In this document: positions 45,803 to 54,316 of the stretch, one piece after another | Layout of the letters: each line of letters begins with the position of its first letter | Numbering within the stretch: the first letter of the stretch is position 1 | NCBI RefSeq assembly: GCF_022095615.2 | Contig: NZ_CP155559.1 | Location: 3,097,501-3,161,500, forward strand | Length of the DNA stretch: 64,000 nt | Source of the DNA: Bacillus thuringiensis | Lineage (GTDB): Bacteria > Bacillota > Bacilli > Bacillales > Bacillaceae_G | Reading direction: 5' to 3' | The notes under the pieces: model-generated | The model's database searches: none | Told to the model about the DNA's origin: nothing | Seen by the model: the letters and a program-made list of their open reading frames with translations, nothing else | Made by a program: the position numbers and the translations under genes

Positions 45803-45844
45803 AAAAAGCCAGGTAGCATGAATAACACATTACCTGGCTTTTTA
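45803..45844 (-). terminator. terminator of the BNR-repeat gene
   Basis: AAAAAGCCAGGTA and TACCTGGCTTTTT form a 13-bp stem, with T runs on both strands. Confidence 0.85.
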
Positions 45845-45907
45845 CATTTTTAATTTAAATTCAACTAAACATTACCAATGAATAGTAGTAAAAACTATAC
45901 CCGTCAC

Positions 45908-46981
45908 TTATTTAATAATTAACATCTCATAAGGATGTTGTTCCATAAATCTATTCTCCCAAGGAATCTCTAATGATGTCCAATTTGAACCACCGTCTAC
46001 TGACTGATACACTCCTTTATTGCTAAATAGATAGAACGTTCCATCACTTGTTGCCTTTAATACTGGTATGATTGTCCCTTTAGGAGTTGGTAAACCTGCA
46101 TTCATTTCTGCCCAAGACTGATTTTTTTCTTTCTTATAAATAAATGATTCACAATTTCCATTATTGTAATCATGCGCTACGTGTGGATTTGAAGATGTCG
46201 CAATGATAATATTTTCTGGATCATTTGGGTTAACTGCCATTTGATATGCGTAATGATGCTTTAGCCCACTACACATATAGTTCCAAGTCTTACCTCCATC
46301 ATTACTCTCCGCATACTCTTGACCTGGTTCTTTCAAGAATGAATCACCTAACACCCCGTATAAACGATTTGGGGCATTGCGATGTGATTTAAGAATGTGA
46401 ATATCTTGAGGATAGTTCCCCTCTTTTTCCTCAGTCCATGTCTTACCTCCATCTACACTTTTAATTAATCCGCCTACCTCAATAGTCGTATAAATAGTTT
46501 CTGGATTATTAGCATCAATTTCAATATGTTTTACGTGGTGCGTATATGTTCTTTGAGGAAAGAACCATGATGAATATGATGGCATTTGTCGATAATCTGT
46601 TAGCAACTCAAAACTGTCTCCTCCATTTTTGGATACGAACATTGCGCTCGGTTCAGTTCCTACATATACAATCCCGTTACCGTCATCCCCCTTCGCTGGA
46701 GATACAGAAACTGCTGTAATAGCTCTCATATGAATAGCATTAGCTGGGAACACTTCACCAAATGAAGGTAACGCACCAATTGCTTCCCATGAACTTCCTC
46801 CATCTTTACTTCTCCATAATCCCCTATCAAAAGTACCACAATACATTCTTTCTGGGTCGTATGGATCTAAGGCTAACGCAACTGGATTCGCACCTACAAA
46901 CTGCGATTGGACGCTCCATGTTGAGTCTTTTTTTTCTGCAATTACAAGTTCTCTATCAAACGCTAATATGAATTTTTCCAT
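45908..46981 (-). CDS. BNR/WD40-like repeat protein (sialidase/VPS10-type propeller)
   Basis: The 357-residue protein is a beta-propeller built of BNR repeats. Asp-box motifs (S-x-D-G-G-x-x-W) recur: SKDGGSSWEAIG, SKNGGDSFELL, SVDGGKTWTEEKEG, SNDGGKTWNYM and SVDGGSNWTSLE. There is no signal peptide and no sialidase Arg-triad pattern, so glycosidase activity is doubtful; a cytosolic binding or isomerase-type role is possible. It lies behind a consensus-like promoter with two related palindromes and a 23-codon ORF in the 5' region. ATG with AGGAGA upstream. Confidence 0.75.
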   Translation of the reverse strand: MEKFILAFDRELVIAEKKDSTWSVQSQFVGANPVALALDPYDPERMYCGTFDRGLWRSKDGGSSWEAIGALPSFGEVFPANAIHMRAITAVSVSPAKGDDGNGIVYVGTEPSAMFVSKNGGDSFELLTDYRQMPSYSSWFFPQRTYTHHVKHIEIDANNPETIYTTIEVGGLIKSVDGGKTWTEEKEGNYPQDIHILKSHRNAPNRLYGVLGDSFLKEPGQEYAESNDGGKTWNYMCSGLKHHYAYQMAVNPNDPENIIIATSSNPHVAHDYNNGNCESFIYKKEKNQSWAEMNAGLPTPKGTIIPVLKATSDGTFYLFSNKGVYQSVDGGSNWTSLEIPWENRFMEQHPYEMLIIK

Positions 46982-47057
46982 AACTAAAATCTCCTCATTT
47001 CATAAATTCCCTACTATATTATTTAAATTTTGAACATTACCAGTTAAGAAATGTTTT

Positions 47058-47075
47058 TATATGCTATAGCATATA
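47058..47075. promoter_or_regulatory. 18-bp perfect palindrome, operator-like site 1
   Basis: TATATGCTATAGCATATA lies between the 23-codon ORF and the BNR gene. Its 12-base core, ATGCTATAGCAT, recurs at 47213-47224. Confidence 0.6.
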
Positions 47076-47111
47076 AATGATAAATTTTATAAGGAATATG
47101 TGATTAATAAC

Positions 47112-47183
47112 TTACATTATATAATTTGTACACTTCATATCAGTAAGATGAACAAGATATCCTGTTAAATCATATAAGCCCAT
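47112..47183 (-). CDS. 23-residue upstream ORF of the BNR gene
   Basis: ATG follows GGAGGT at 5 bases and encodes MGLYDLTGYLVHLTDMKCTN followed by YIM and a stop. It lies between the two operator-like palindromes, downstream of the likely promoter, so it would be the first translated ORF of the BNR transcript. It may be a leader peptide or a small regulatory protein. The strength of the ribosome site is the main evidence. Confidence 0.45.
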   Translation of the reverse strand: MGLYDLTGYLVHLTDMKCTNYIM

Positions 47184-47212
47184 ATGCCACCTCCAAACAA
47201 CTTATCATATAC

Positions 47213-47224
47213 ATGCTATAGCAT
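47213..47224. promoter_or_regulatory. palindrome ATGCTATAGCAT, operator-like site 2 at the promoter
   Basis: On the minus strand a perfect -35 (TTGACA) followed 17 bp later by TAATAT runs directly into this palindrome. A repressor bound here would block transcription start. The same core recurs 150 bp downstream. The recognising protein is not evident. Confidence 0.6.
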
Positions 47225-47344
47225 ATATATTATAGAATGCATTATTTTATGTCAAACTTTATACTATTTTAAAATCAGTTTTCCACATAGCCTAAATCAA
47301 TTCAAAAGTCATAAACAGAAACACTTTATTGAATAGAAACTAAA

Positions 47345-47373
47345 AAAAAGAGTGCAATTTTTTGCACTCTTTT
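47345..47373 (-). terminator. terminator of the aldo/keto reductase gene
   Basis: AAAAAGAGTGCAA and TTGCACTCTTTTT form a 13-bp perfect stem with a short T loop, 13 bp past the stop. Confidence 0.88.
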
Positions 47374-47385
47374 TACTCATTTTTA

Positions 47386-48225
47386 TTAGAAATCAAAGTT
47401 ATCAGGATCTGGACCAACGCGGTGATTTTCATTTAACGCATCGATTTTGTCCATATCTTCTTTCGTTAATTCAAAGTTAAATACATCAGCATTTGCAATA
47501 ATGCGGTGTTCTTTCGTTGATTTTGGAATTGTAATTACTCCATTTTGAAGATCCCAACGTAAAATAACTTGTGCTGTTGTTTTACCGTGTTTCTCAGCAA
47601 TTGTTTGTAATGTTTCATTATCTAATAATTGACCTTGCATTAATGGTGACCATGCTTCCATTTGAATACCTTGTTCTTTACAGAAAGCTTGTAATTCTTT
47701 TTGTGTTAAACGAGGGTGGTATTCTACTTGGTTAATCATTGGCTTAATTTCTGCATCTTTTATTACATCTTGCAGATGATGGATTTGGAAGTTACTTACG
47801 CCAATTGCACGTACACGCTTTTCTTTATAAAGGGTTTCTAACGCTCTCCACGTATCTTTATATTTCCCTTCTACAGGCCAGTGAACAAGATATAAATCTA
47901 AATAATCTAGTTTTAATTTTTTTAAACTTTCTTCATATGCAGCAATTGTTTCTTCGAATCCCTGATCTGCGTTCCATACTTTTGAAGTGATAAATAATTC
48001 TTCTCTTGAAATTCCAGTCGCTTCAATACCAGCACGGATTCCTTCACCTACAGCTGTTTCATTTCCGTAAATCGCCGCTGTATCGATGCTACGATATCCT
48101 GCTTTAATTGCTGCTTTAATCGCTTCTACAAGTTCTGGTCCTTCTTCTACTTTAAATACACCTAAACCGAACCAAGGCATTTCTACGCCGTTATGCAATT
48201 TTGTTTTACTTTGTAAGTTTTTCAT
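47386..48225 (-). CDS. aldo/keto reductase (AKR5/YvgN-like, glyoxal or diketogluconate reductase type)
   Basis: The 279-residue TIM-barrel enzyme has the AKR tetrad. Asp is in YRSIDTAAIYGNE, which also supplies Tyr; Lys is in LFITSKVWN; His is in LDLYLVHWPV. The cofactor site reads IPKSTKEHRIIANADVFNFEL. Relatives reduce glyoxal, methylglyoxal or 2,5-diketo-D-gluconate with NADPH. GGAGAG precedes the ATG. It follows the MFS exporter gene by 16 bp, so the two form an operon headed by tandem HxlR-type cassettes. The pairing suggests removal of reactive carbonyls. Confidence 0.9.
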   Translation of the reverse strand: MKNLQSKTKLHNGVEMPWFGLGVFKVEEGPELVEAIKAAIKAGYRSIDTAAIYGNETAVGEGIRAGIEATGISREELFITSKVWNADQGFEETIAAYEESLKKLKLDYLDLYLVHWPVEGKYKDTWRALETLYKEKRVRAIGVSNFQIHHLQDVIKDAEIKPMINQVEYHPRLTQKELQAFCKEQGIQMEAWSPLMQGQLLDNETLQTIAEKHGKTTAQVILRWDLQNGVITIPKSTKEHRIIANADVFNFELTKEDMDKIDALNENHRVGPDPDNFDF

Positions 48226-48241
48226 TTTATTTTCTCTCCTT

Positions 48242-49456
48242 TTATTTTACTTGATCTCGTTTTTCTAATGACATACTCCATGCTGTTAAAATAACAGCAC
48301 CTACTACCATAATGCCGCCTACCCAAGCCGTATGAATTAACCCTAACGAATTCGTTACAATACCGCCTAAATAAGCACCAAGAGCAATCCCAGCATTAAA
48401 CGCTGCAATATTAATTGCCGATGCAACATCGACAGCACTCGGTACAAATCGTTCAGCTAACATTACGACATATACTTGTAACCCTGGAACATTCATAAAT
48501 GCGAATAGTCCCATGAAAATAATTGTGATTAACCCAGCTACCTTAAATGGTGCTGTAAATGTTAAAACAAATAATATAATCGCTTGAATAAAGAACATGT
48601 AAAATAGCGCTCGAATTGGATTATGATTCGATAATTTTCCGCCAATCACATTCCCTATTGCAATGGCGATTCCATACACTAATAAAATGATAGTAACCGT
48701 ATTAGCTTTAAATCCTGTTACTTCTTGTAATAACGGAGATAAATACGTAAATGTTACGAATGTTCCCCCGTATCCTAATGCAGTAATGATGAAAACTAGT
48801 AACAGTCTTCCGTTCGTGATCAATTTAAACTGATCGCGGAATGATACAGATGTACCTTTTTTCATATTAGATGGAATGAGAATACTATTTGCGATTAAGG
48901 CAATAATTCCAATTACCACAATTGCTAAAAATGATGTTCTCCAGCCAAATTGTTGACCAATAAATGTTCCAATTGGTGCCCCTGTAATAGTTGCAACTGT
49001 TACACCAGTAAACATAATGGCAATCGCACTAGCACGCTTATTTTCTGGTACAAGTGCCGCAGCAATCGTGGAACCAATTGACATAAACACACCATGTGAA
49101 AGTGCAGAAACAATTCGCGCAATAAGTAATACAGTGAAGCTTGTTGCTACTGCCGCAATGCCATTACCAATAATGAAAATAATCATAATCCACATTAATA
49201 ACGTTTTTCGTGACATATTAGCTGTTAATGACGTTAATACTGGAGCACCAAACGCTACGCCTAACGCATATAAAGAAACTGTTAAACCAGCTGTTGTAAC
49301 CGACACATGTAAATCTTCCGAAATAGATGGTAATAAACCGACACTAACAAATTCAGTTGTCCCAATCCCGAACGCACTAATTGCTAGTGCTAATAACGCA
49401 AATATACTTCTTCGATTCGTCCGAACTTCTGAAGACGATGCTGTATATGAATTCAA
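48242..49456 (-). CDS. MFS exporter (AraJ/YdhP-like)
   Basis: The 404-residue protein has 12 hydrophobic spans and the DHA1-type motifs: AISAFGIGTTEFVSVGLLPSISEDL at span 1, LTVSLYALGVAFGAPVLTSLTANMSRKTLLMWIM (motif A) and ALSHGVFMSIGSTIAAALVPENKRASAIAIMF. These belong to the AraJ/YdhP drug and sugar efflux group. It is first in a two-gene operon with the aldo/keto reductase. Upstream lie two tandem 103-bp HxlR-type cassettes whose promoter ends face this gene, and beyond them a decayed hxlR gene. Confidence 0.88.
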   Translation of the reverse strand: MNSYTASSSEVRTNRRSIFALLALAISAFGIGTTEFVSVGLLPSISEDLHVSVTTAGLTVSLYALGVAFGAPVLTSLTANMSRKTLLMWIMIIFIIGNGIAAVATSFTVLLIARIVSALSHGVFMSIGSTIAAALVPENKRASAIAIMFTGVTVATITGAPIGTFIGQQFGWRTSFLAIVVIGIIALIANSILIPSNMKKGTSVSFRDQFKLITNGRLLLVFIITALGYGGTFVTFTYLSPLLQEVTGFKANTVTIILLVYGIAIAIGNVIGGKLSNHNPIRALFYMFFIQAIILFVLTFTAPFKVAGLITIIFMGLFAFMNVPGLQVYVVMLAERFVPSAVDVASAINIAAFNAGIALGAYLGGIVTNSLGLIHTAWVGGIMVVGAVILTAWSMSLEKRDQVK

Positions 49457-49577
49457 TTGAGTTTCCCCTCTTCCTTACAATTCCTATCATAATAGTGTGA
49501 TAAAAAGGCCCTTTTATCTTTCAAAAAATATATTTAATCTCTACAAATGCTATTATGAGTGGTTTCATTCTCTTTTT

Positions 49578-49680
49578 AGTACCGTAAAGCTTGTCTCTCT
49601 CCTACATGTACTATTATGAAACATATTTAACATAATGAATAGTACGTACTTTAAAGTGCTGTAGGTACTTTAAAGTAACA
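49578..49680 (-). promoter_or_regulatory. HxlR-type operator/promoter cassette, copy B1
   Basis: The unit runs from AGTACCGTAAAGC through CTATTATGAAACATATTTAACATAATG to AGTACGTACTTTAAAGT and GGTACTTTAAAGTA. It is repeated directly as B2 at a 115-bp offset. On the minus strand a TTTTTA/ATTATT-like -35 and a CATAAT -10 follow the palindromes. Confidence 0.7.
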
Positions 49681-49692
49681 TAGTTAATTACT

Positions 49693-49795
49693 AGTGCCAT
49701 AAAGCTTCTTTCCCACTCACATGTGCTATTATGAATGATATTTAACATAATAAAAAGTACGTACTTTAAAGTACTATAGGTACTAAAAAGTAACA
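49693..49795 (-). promoter_or_regulatory. HxlR-type operator/promoter cassette, copy B2
   Basis: Second copy in the tandem array, 115 bp from B1. It keeps AGTGCCATAAAGC, GCTATTATGAATGATATTTAACATAAT, GTACGTACTTTAAAGT and GGTACTAAAAAGTA. Apparent short ORFs on the minus strand here are only the repeats. Confidence 0.7.
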
Positions 49796-49859
49796 TTTAT
49801 ATAACCTAGCTTATTTTGCTCAAAAATTGAAATCTCCATTCCATGAAGAAGGCTTTCAA

Positions 49860-49945
49860 ATGAAGGAATACCCTTTTCCCGTAGAGGCAACTTTAGAGGA
49901 CATTGCTTAAAAATGTAAAGGACCATGTTCATTACCACAGTCAAA
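49860..49945 (+). pseudogene. decayed hxlR gene (N-terminal remnant)
   Basis: The reading MKEYPFPVEATLEDIA, then a stop, matches the start of the intact HxlR proteins in this window (MKTYNIPVEATLEVIGGKW). Past the stop the same frame gives KCKGPCS, in place of KWKVVIL. The rest of the gene is absent. It sits just beyond the operator end of the tandem cassette array, the position the intact hxlR genes occupy at 56.4 and 61.2 kb. Confidence 0.75.
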
Positions 49946-49995
49946 TAATAAAAAGGCAAAAACGAACAGAAATATGTTCATTTTTTCCTTTTTAT

Positions 49996-50436
49996 TTAAT
50001 CATTAAAATGTACGGCTTTTGGAAAGAAAATCTGCATTAACTCACGGATAAGAATTAGTACTTTATCCAAAGGTGCATGAGTATATTTAGATGTTACTTG
50101 TGTAAGTTCGTTTACCCACTTATCCTTTGTATCTTGATCAAATGTATTCCATATATCAATCTTAATAATAGCCATTCCATCTACGTTACGACCCGGTGTA
50201 TCGTAAGACTCTTTTGTCTCCCAATTGGACACCCTACTTTTCTCAGCAAAGGTAGCATCACTTACTACAGCCCGAGCTTTCCCCCAATGTTCTTTCTCAA
50301 GTTCCGTTATCAACACTTGAATTTTGTCAGGGACAATTTTTAATAGTTTTATTGTAAATACCGTTACATTATAAATGAATTCCTTCTTTTCTTCTGTTAA
50401 CATGGTTGGCCAAGTATTTAGCTCAATTAATGGCAT
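49996..50436 (-). CDS. tautomerase-superfamily protein (two fused 4-OT-like units)
   Basis: The 146-residue protein begins MPLIELNTWP. After Met removal, Pro1 would be the catalytic base of tautomerases, which fixes the start at 50436 rather than four codons upstream. The second half (MAIIKIDIWNTFDQDTKDKWVNELTQVTSKYTHAPLDKVLILIREL) repeats the first (LIELNTWPTMLTEEKKEFIYNVTVFTIKLLKIVPDKIQVLITEL). This is the fused dimer layout of MSAD/cis-CaaD-like members, and only the first unit keeps Pro. The substrate is unknown. It is followed on the same strand by no further gene before the MFS operon. Confidence 0.8.
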   Translation of the reverse strand: MPLIELNTWPTMLTEEKKEFIYNVTVFTIKLLKIVPDKIQVLITELEKEHWGKARAVVSDATFAEKSRVSNWETKESYDTPGRNVDGMAIIKIDIWNTFDQDTKDKWVNELTQVTSKYTHAPLDKVLILIRELMQIFFPKAVHFND

Positions 50437-50474
50437 AGTATTGCCCACTAAAATTAATTATTCACTCACTACAA

Positions 50475-51008
<534 letters not shown>

Positions 51009-51035
51009 CTATCGTACGACCTTTCCATATAACTA

Positions 51036-51118
51036 ATACCGTAAAGCGTATTCTTCTCTTCTTGGTGCTATTATGAATTATATTTAACGCATTAAAAATG
51101 TATGTCCTCTAGTGCTAA
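51036..51118 (-). promoter_or_regulatory. HxlR-type cassette, degenerate copy C
   Basis: TACCGTAAAGCGT, then GGTGCTATTATGAATTATATTTAACGCATTAAAAA, keeps the promoter half of the unit. The palindrome half is eroded to TGTATGTCCTCTAGTGCT. The promoter end faces the UPF0303-tautomerase pair. Confidence 0.5.
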
Positions 51119-51162
51119 ACATTTCGTATAGAAGTTTTCTTCCTGCTACTACATACAAGCAT

Positions 51163-51191
51163 AAAAAAACCAGTTACTTAAGCAACTGGTT
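51163..51191 (-). terminator. terminator of the 125-residue gene
   Basis: AACCAGTTACTTAAGCAACTGGTT is a hairpin with a T run on the minus strand. Confidence 0.8.
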
Positions 51192-51202
51192 CGCTAACAA
51201 TT

Positions 51203-51580
51203 TCATATGGGATATTCATTCAACCAAAGGAATGCTTGTTCATAATCATCGAAAAATTTTACAGATTCTTTTGTATTGGACTGTTGTAAATAATTCAGTA
51301 TCTCCCCTTCTTCAAAGAGAAAAGCAATTGCCTTACTGTGGTTCAAAATCGTTTCATTGAAAAACTTCTCTTTCCATGCTTTTTGAACAGAAAAATGATC
51401 TGGTATGTATCCTTTTCTATCGACCAGCAATTTGTATTTCCGTCCCTCGGAAATGAATTGCTGACAAACCTGCTCGAATTCATTAAACCATTCATACACA
51501 TCATCTGTTTTAACCTTGCCAATTAGACGGGTAACAATTATATCTCCTGAAACTATCGTGCTAATATTCAGTTTACTCAA
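51203..51580 (-). CDS. STAS/SpoIIAA-like protein, function unknown
   Basis: The 125-residue protein has an alternating strand-helix pattern (IVSGDIIVTRLIGKVKTDDVYEWFNEFEQVCQQ, RKYKLLVDRKGYIPDHFSVQKAW, KAIAFLFEEGEIL). It resembles the SpoIIAA-like/STAS fold used for protein interaction or lipid binding. The TTG at 51580 follows AAGGGAGAT, whereas the ATG at 51625 has no ribosome site; hence the shorter product. No cysteines or membrane spans. It is monocistronic with a terminator. The fold call is based on pattern only. Confidence 0.55.
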   Translation of the reverse strand: MSKLNISTIVSGDIIVTRLIGKVKTDDVYEWFNEFEQVCQQFISEGRKYKLLVDRKGYIPDHFSVQKAWKEKFFNETILNHSKAIAFLFEEGEILNYLQQSNTKESVKFFDDYEQAFLWLNEYPI

Positions 51581-51716
51581 CTTGAAATCATCTCCCTTAG
51601 TTACAATTATGTGGAAATCTCTCATAAAATCAATAAGATAAAATTGTTACGCATTAAAGCAATCTTATTTACGAAAAGAGCCTATGTGAAAGATGATTTT
51701 GTGTCGCTAATTTAAA

Positions 51717-51752
51717 AAGGGACAGACTCTCCAAACGGAGAAGTCTGTCCCA
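51717..51752 (-). terminator. terminator of the amino-acid permease gene
   Basis: GGGACAGACT and AGTCTGTCCC with an inner CTCC/GGAG pair form a strong stem, with T runs on the minus strand. Confidence 0.85.
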
Positions 51753-51795
51753 AAATCGTTCTATTTTATTTCACATTAGAACGAATAATCGTGAA

Positions 51796-53115
51796 TTAGA
51801 ATAATGATTTAATACTTGCTAAGACAGTAAGTACACCTACAATAATAACAAATACGTTACTCATTTTCCCTTTGTATTTAGCTAGTACTGGTACTTTTTG
51901 AATCGCATACATCGGTAATAGACATAAGATAGCAGCAACTAATGGACCGCTTAGAGAATCAATAAGTCCAAGAATACTTGGATTTGTATAAGCAACAAAC
52001 CAGCATGATAATACAACAAAAGTAAGGACGATTGTCTTAATCGTTTTTTCTTCAATTACTTTTCCACGTGATTTACCGAACTTAATAATCATGTCACGCA
52101 TTACTTCAAATGCTCCGATATAATGGCCAAGGAAAGATTTTGTAATAGCCACAAAAGCAATGATTGGAGCTGCAATTGTAATTACAGGTGAATTAAGTTC
52201 ATTCGCAAGATATGAAAGGATTGATAAGTTTTGCTCTTTTGCCATTTTTAAATCCTCTGGAGTCAAGCTTAATGTACTACTCCAAACGAAGAACATAACT
52301 ACAGCGAATGTCATGATATAACAAACTTTTTGTATTTGCGCACATTTCGCATCAGTAGCTTCTATTCCATACGTAGCTCTCTGTTTCACAACAAATGATG
52401 AAATCATAGGTGAATGATTAAATGAGAATACGATGATTGGCAGAATCAACAATATCGTTCCAAAATATCCTGTTCCTGTTGAAGCAGTAGAAACAGCTGA
52501 AAAGCTAAGCATTGACGTATTCCACTGTGGAATTAAAGATATTGCGATAAACAGTAGAGAAGCTATGAAAGGATACACTAGCATACTCATGATCTTTACA
52601 GTAATATCTTGACCAAAATTCAGTATAGCGATAAGACCAAGAACTAATACAAGTGATAAAATAGCCCTTGGAGGCTCTGGCATGTGCAATTGATGCACGA
52701 TAAAACTACTTGCAGTGTTTGTAAGCGCAACCGAATACATTAATACGATTGTATAAATTGAACCGAAATATACGATGTTAAAAATGATACTCGCTTTATT
52801 TCCGAAATACTCTCTAATTGTACCTGTGATCCCCTCATCAGCAGAATTAGAAGCGTATATCATTTTAGCAAGTGCCCTATGTGAGTAATACATAACTGGA
52901 TATGCAAGCAATGTAATTAGTAGTAATGATAATAAACCACCTGAACCTGCATTAATCGGTAAAAAGAGCACCCCTGCTCCAATTGCAGTTCCAAATAGGC
53001 TGAGTGCCCATGTAGTATCCTGCTTATGCCACTTTTTCGGATCTGCATATTGCTCATTTTTTAGTGCGATATTTTCAGCTTGAACTTCTATTTTCTTTGC
53101 AGTATTCCCGTTCAT
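51796..53115 (-). CDS. HAAAP-family amino-acid permease (serine/threonine or aromatic type)
   Basis: The 439-residue protein has eleven hydrophobic spans. It has the family start DTTWALSLFGTAIGAGVLFLPINAGSGGLLSLLLITLLAYPVMYYSHRALAKMI, typical of the SdaC/TdcC hydroxy-amino-acid branch, and ends in VPVLAKYKGKMSNVFVIIVGVLTVLASI. These are proton or sodium symporters at the plasma membrane; the branch fits serine or threonine. ATG 53115 is chosen for its AAGGGGGA site. It is a single-gene unit with a strong terminator. The exact substrate is not determined. Confidence 0.85.
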   Translation of the reverse strand: MNGNTAKKIEVQAENIALKNEQYADPKKWHKQDTTWALSLFGTAIGAGVLFLPINAGSGGLLSLLLITLLAYPVMYYSHRALAKMIYASNSADEGITGTIREYFGNKASIIFNIVYFGSIYTIVLMYSVALTNTASSFIVHQLHMPEPPRAILSLVLVLGLIAILNFGQDITVKIMSMLVYPFIASLLFIAISLIPQWNTSMLSFSAVSTASTGTGYFGTILLILPIIVFSFNHSPMISSFVVKQRATYGIEATDAKCAQIQKVCYIMTFAVVMFFVWSSTLSLTPEDLKMAKEQNLSILSYLANELNSPVITIAAPIIAFVAITKSFLGHYIGAFEVMRDMIIKFGKSRGKVIEEKTIKTIVLTFVVLSCWFVAYTNPSILGLIDSLSGPLVAAILCLLPMYAIQKVPVLAKYKGKMSNVFVIIVGVLTVLASIKSLF

Positions 53116-53449
53116 ATAATAACTCCCCCTTGTATCTATTCCTACATCTCTCTTTATAGATACCAAATATTCCCTTTTTTAGAAAATGAATTCCTTACAA
53201 GTTGCCCCACATTGTATGTTCTTCATCATAATGAAACCAAATTGAAATATTCGCTAGTTAGCGTCCTAATATAATTGTTAGCGTTCACAAAAAAGTTTAC
53301 TCGTAATATCCGCTCTTTATATAAAGACCCCTTAAGAGAACAATATGGAATAGACTTCATAAATACGTTTCAACATTTCTAATAACAGTGTATTACTTTA
53401 ATGGTTTCTCTTTTTTACTTGTAACAGTAATTTTAGATAAACCAGCCTC

Positions 53450-53658
53450 TCATAATTTACGAGGCATTTCTTTCTCAATTCTATACATCACTTTAATAGC
53501 TTCGGCAGCATTTATGGTATTGATTACACAAGCCACTGAAGCACTTTACATACATTTCGCCTCTAACCACACACCTTTCTTACTAATAATCGCATTTTTT
53601 ATATTTTCTCCAGAGATAATAAAATTTCTCTCGACGCCCTCATTATAACGTGTATATT
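53450..53658 (-). pseudogene. decayed coding fragment of unknown family
   Basis: In one minus-strand frame the translation reads RYNEGVERNFIISGENIKNA, then IISKKGVWLEAKCM, a stop, SASVACVINTINAAEAIKVM and YRIEKEMPRKL. The composition is protein-like on both sides of the single stop. There is no ribosome site or start. I cannot name the family. It looks like the remnant of a gene in the otherwise empty interval between the permease and the spxA2 locus. Confidence 0.35.
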
Positions 53659-54049
53659 TATAAAATTAATATTTTTATATTTTCAGAAATATTAATTGGA
53701 TATAATTTTACATGGATAATGTTTTACAGTTAGCATGTAACCCTTGTCCCTATCACTTATAACGGAATTAATTAGCATAAAATACAGTAAAATATTGCTT
53801 ATTTAAGCTACTCATTTTAAAAATATTTATATTCTTCTTCGCCGAAAAATTTTATTTTAACTTAAAAAAGATATTCTAATAAATAATTAACGTGGTTAAA
53901 AAGAAATATCTCATTGAATGTACAAACCAAATTTCAGGATATATATTATAGACATTGCATTCATATACATTTTTAGGAAAAAAACATATTTTAACTTGAT
54001 GGCAACGAGAGAACCGCTAACATTTTGCAAAACCTACGCGAAACAAAAA
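53659..54049. other. AT-rich stretch without recognisable genes
   Basis: No ORF with a ribosome site, no strong repeat and no RNA motif was seen here. The 53116-53449 part likewise holds only the permease promoter region. Confidence 0.4.
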
Positions 54050-54051
54050 AT

Positions 54052-54082
54052 AAAATAAGCTGCCCATACGGACAGCTTATTT
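54052..54082 (-). terminator. terminator of the IDEAL-domain operon
   Basis: AAATAAGCTGCCC and GGACAGCTTATTT pair with one mismatch, ending in TTT on the minus strand. Confidence 0.75.
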
Positions 54083-54127
54083 ACATCATTATCGTTATCA
54101 GGAGTGTGCAAACAACTCACTTCCATG

Positions 54128-54316
54128 TCATCTTAATTCGAGTTTTTTTAACTCTTCTTCAGGAATATCTCTATGTTTGTAATGAATCGTTTTTACATCA
54201 TTTCCTTTTATACGAAAAGTAATTGTGTCCTCTCCATAAGGTGGATTGTGCGCACCCTCAAAAGTTTGAATTTGAACAGTTACATAGAAAATAATGTAAT
54301 CTTTAAAATCCCCCAT
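54128..54316 (-). CDS. 62-residue protein coupled to the IDEAL-domain gene
   Basis: The product reads MGDFKDYIIFYVTVQIQTFE and onward, mostly beta strands with a charged tail (HRDIPEEELKKLELR), without cysteines or membrane spans. Its ATG lies inside the last codons of the upstream IDEAL-domain gene (14-bp overlap), so it is translated by coupling. A terminator follows its stop. The family is not recognised; gene context suggests membership in the spxA2-saiR operon group. Confidence 0.6.
   Translation of the reverse strand: MGDFKDYIIFYVTVQIQTFEGAHNPPYGEDTITFRIKGNDVKTIHYKHRDIPEEELKKLELR

Noticed and set aside
49614..49796. 60-codon minus-strand ORF in the cassette array
   Set aside because: It contains an internal duplication (LKYVLFIMLN and FKVRTIHYVKY-type repeats) that is only the translation of the two tandem regulatory units.
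53388..53648. 86-codon hydrophobic plus-strand ORF
   Set aside because: It has no ribosome site and no family resemblance. The opposite strand carries the more protein-like decayed frame.
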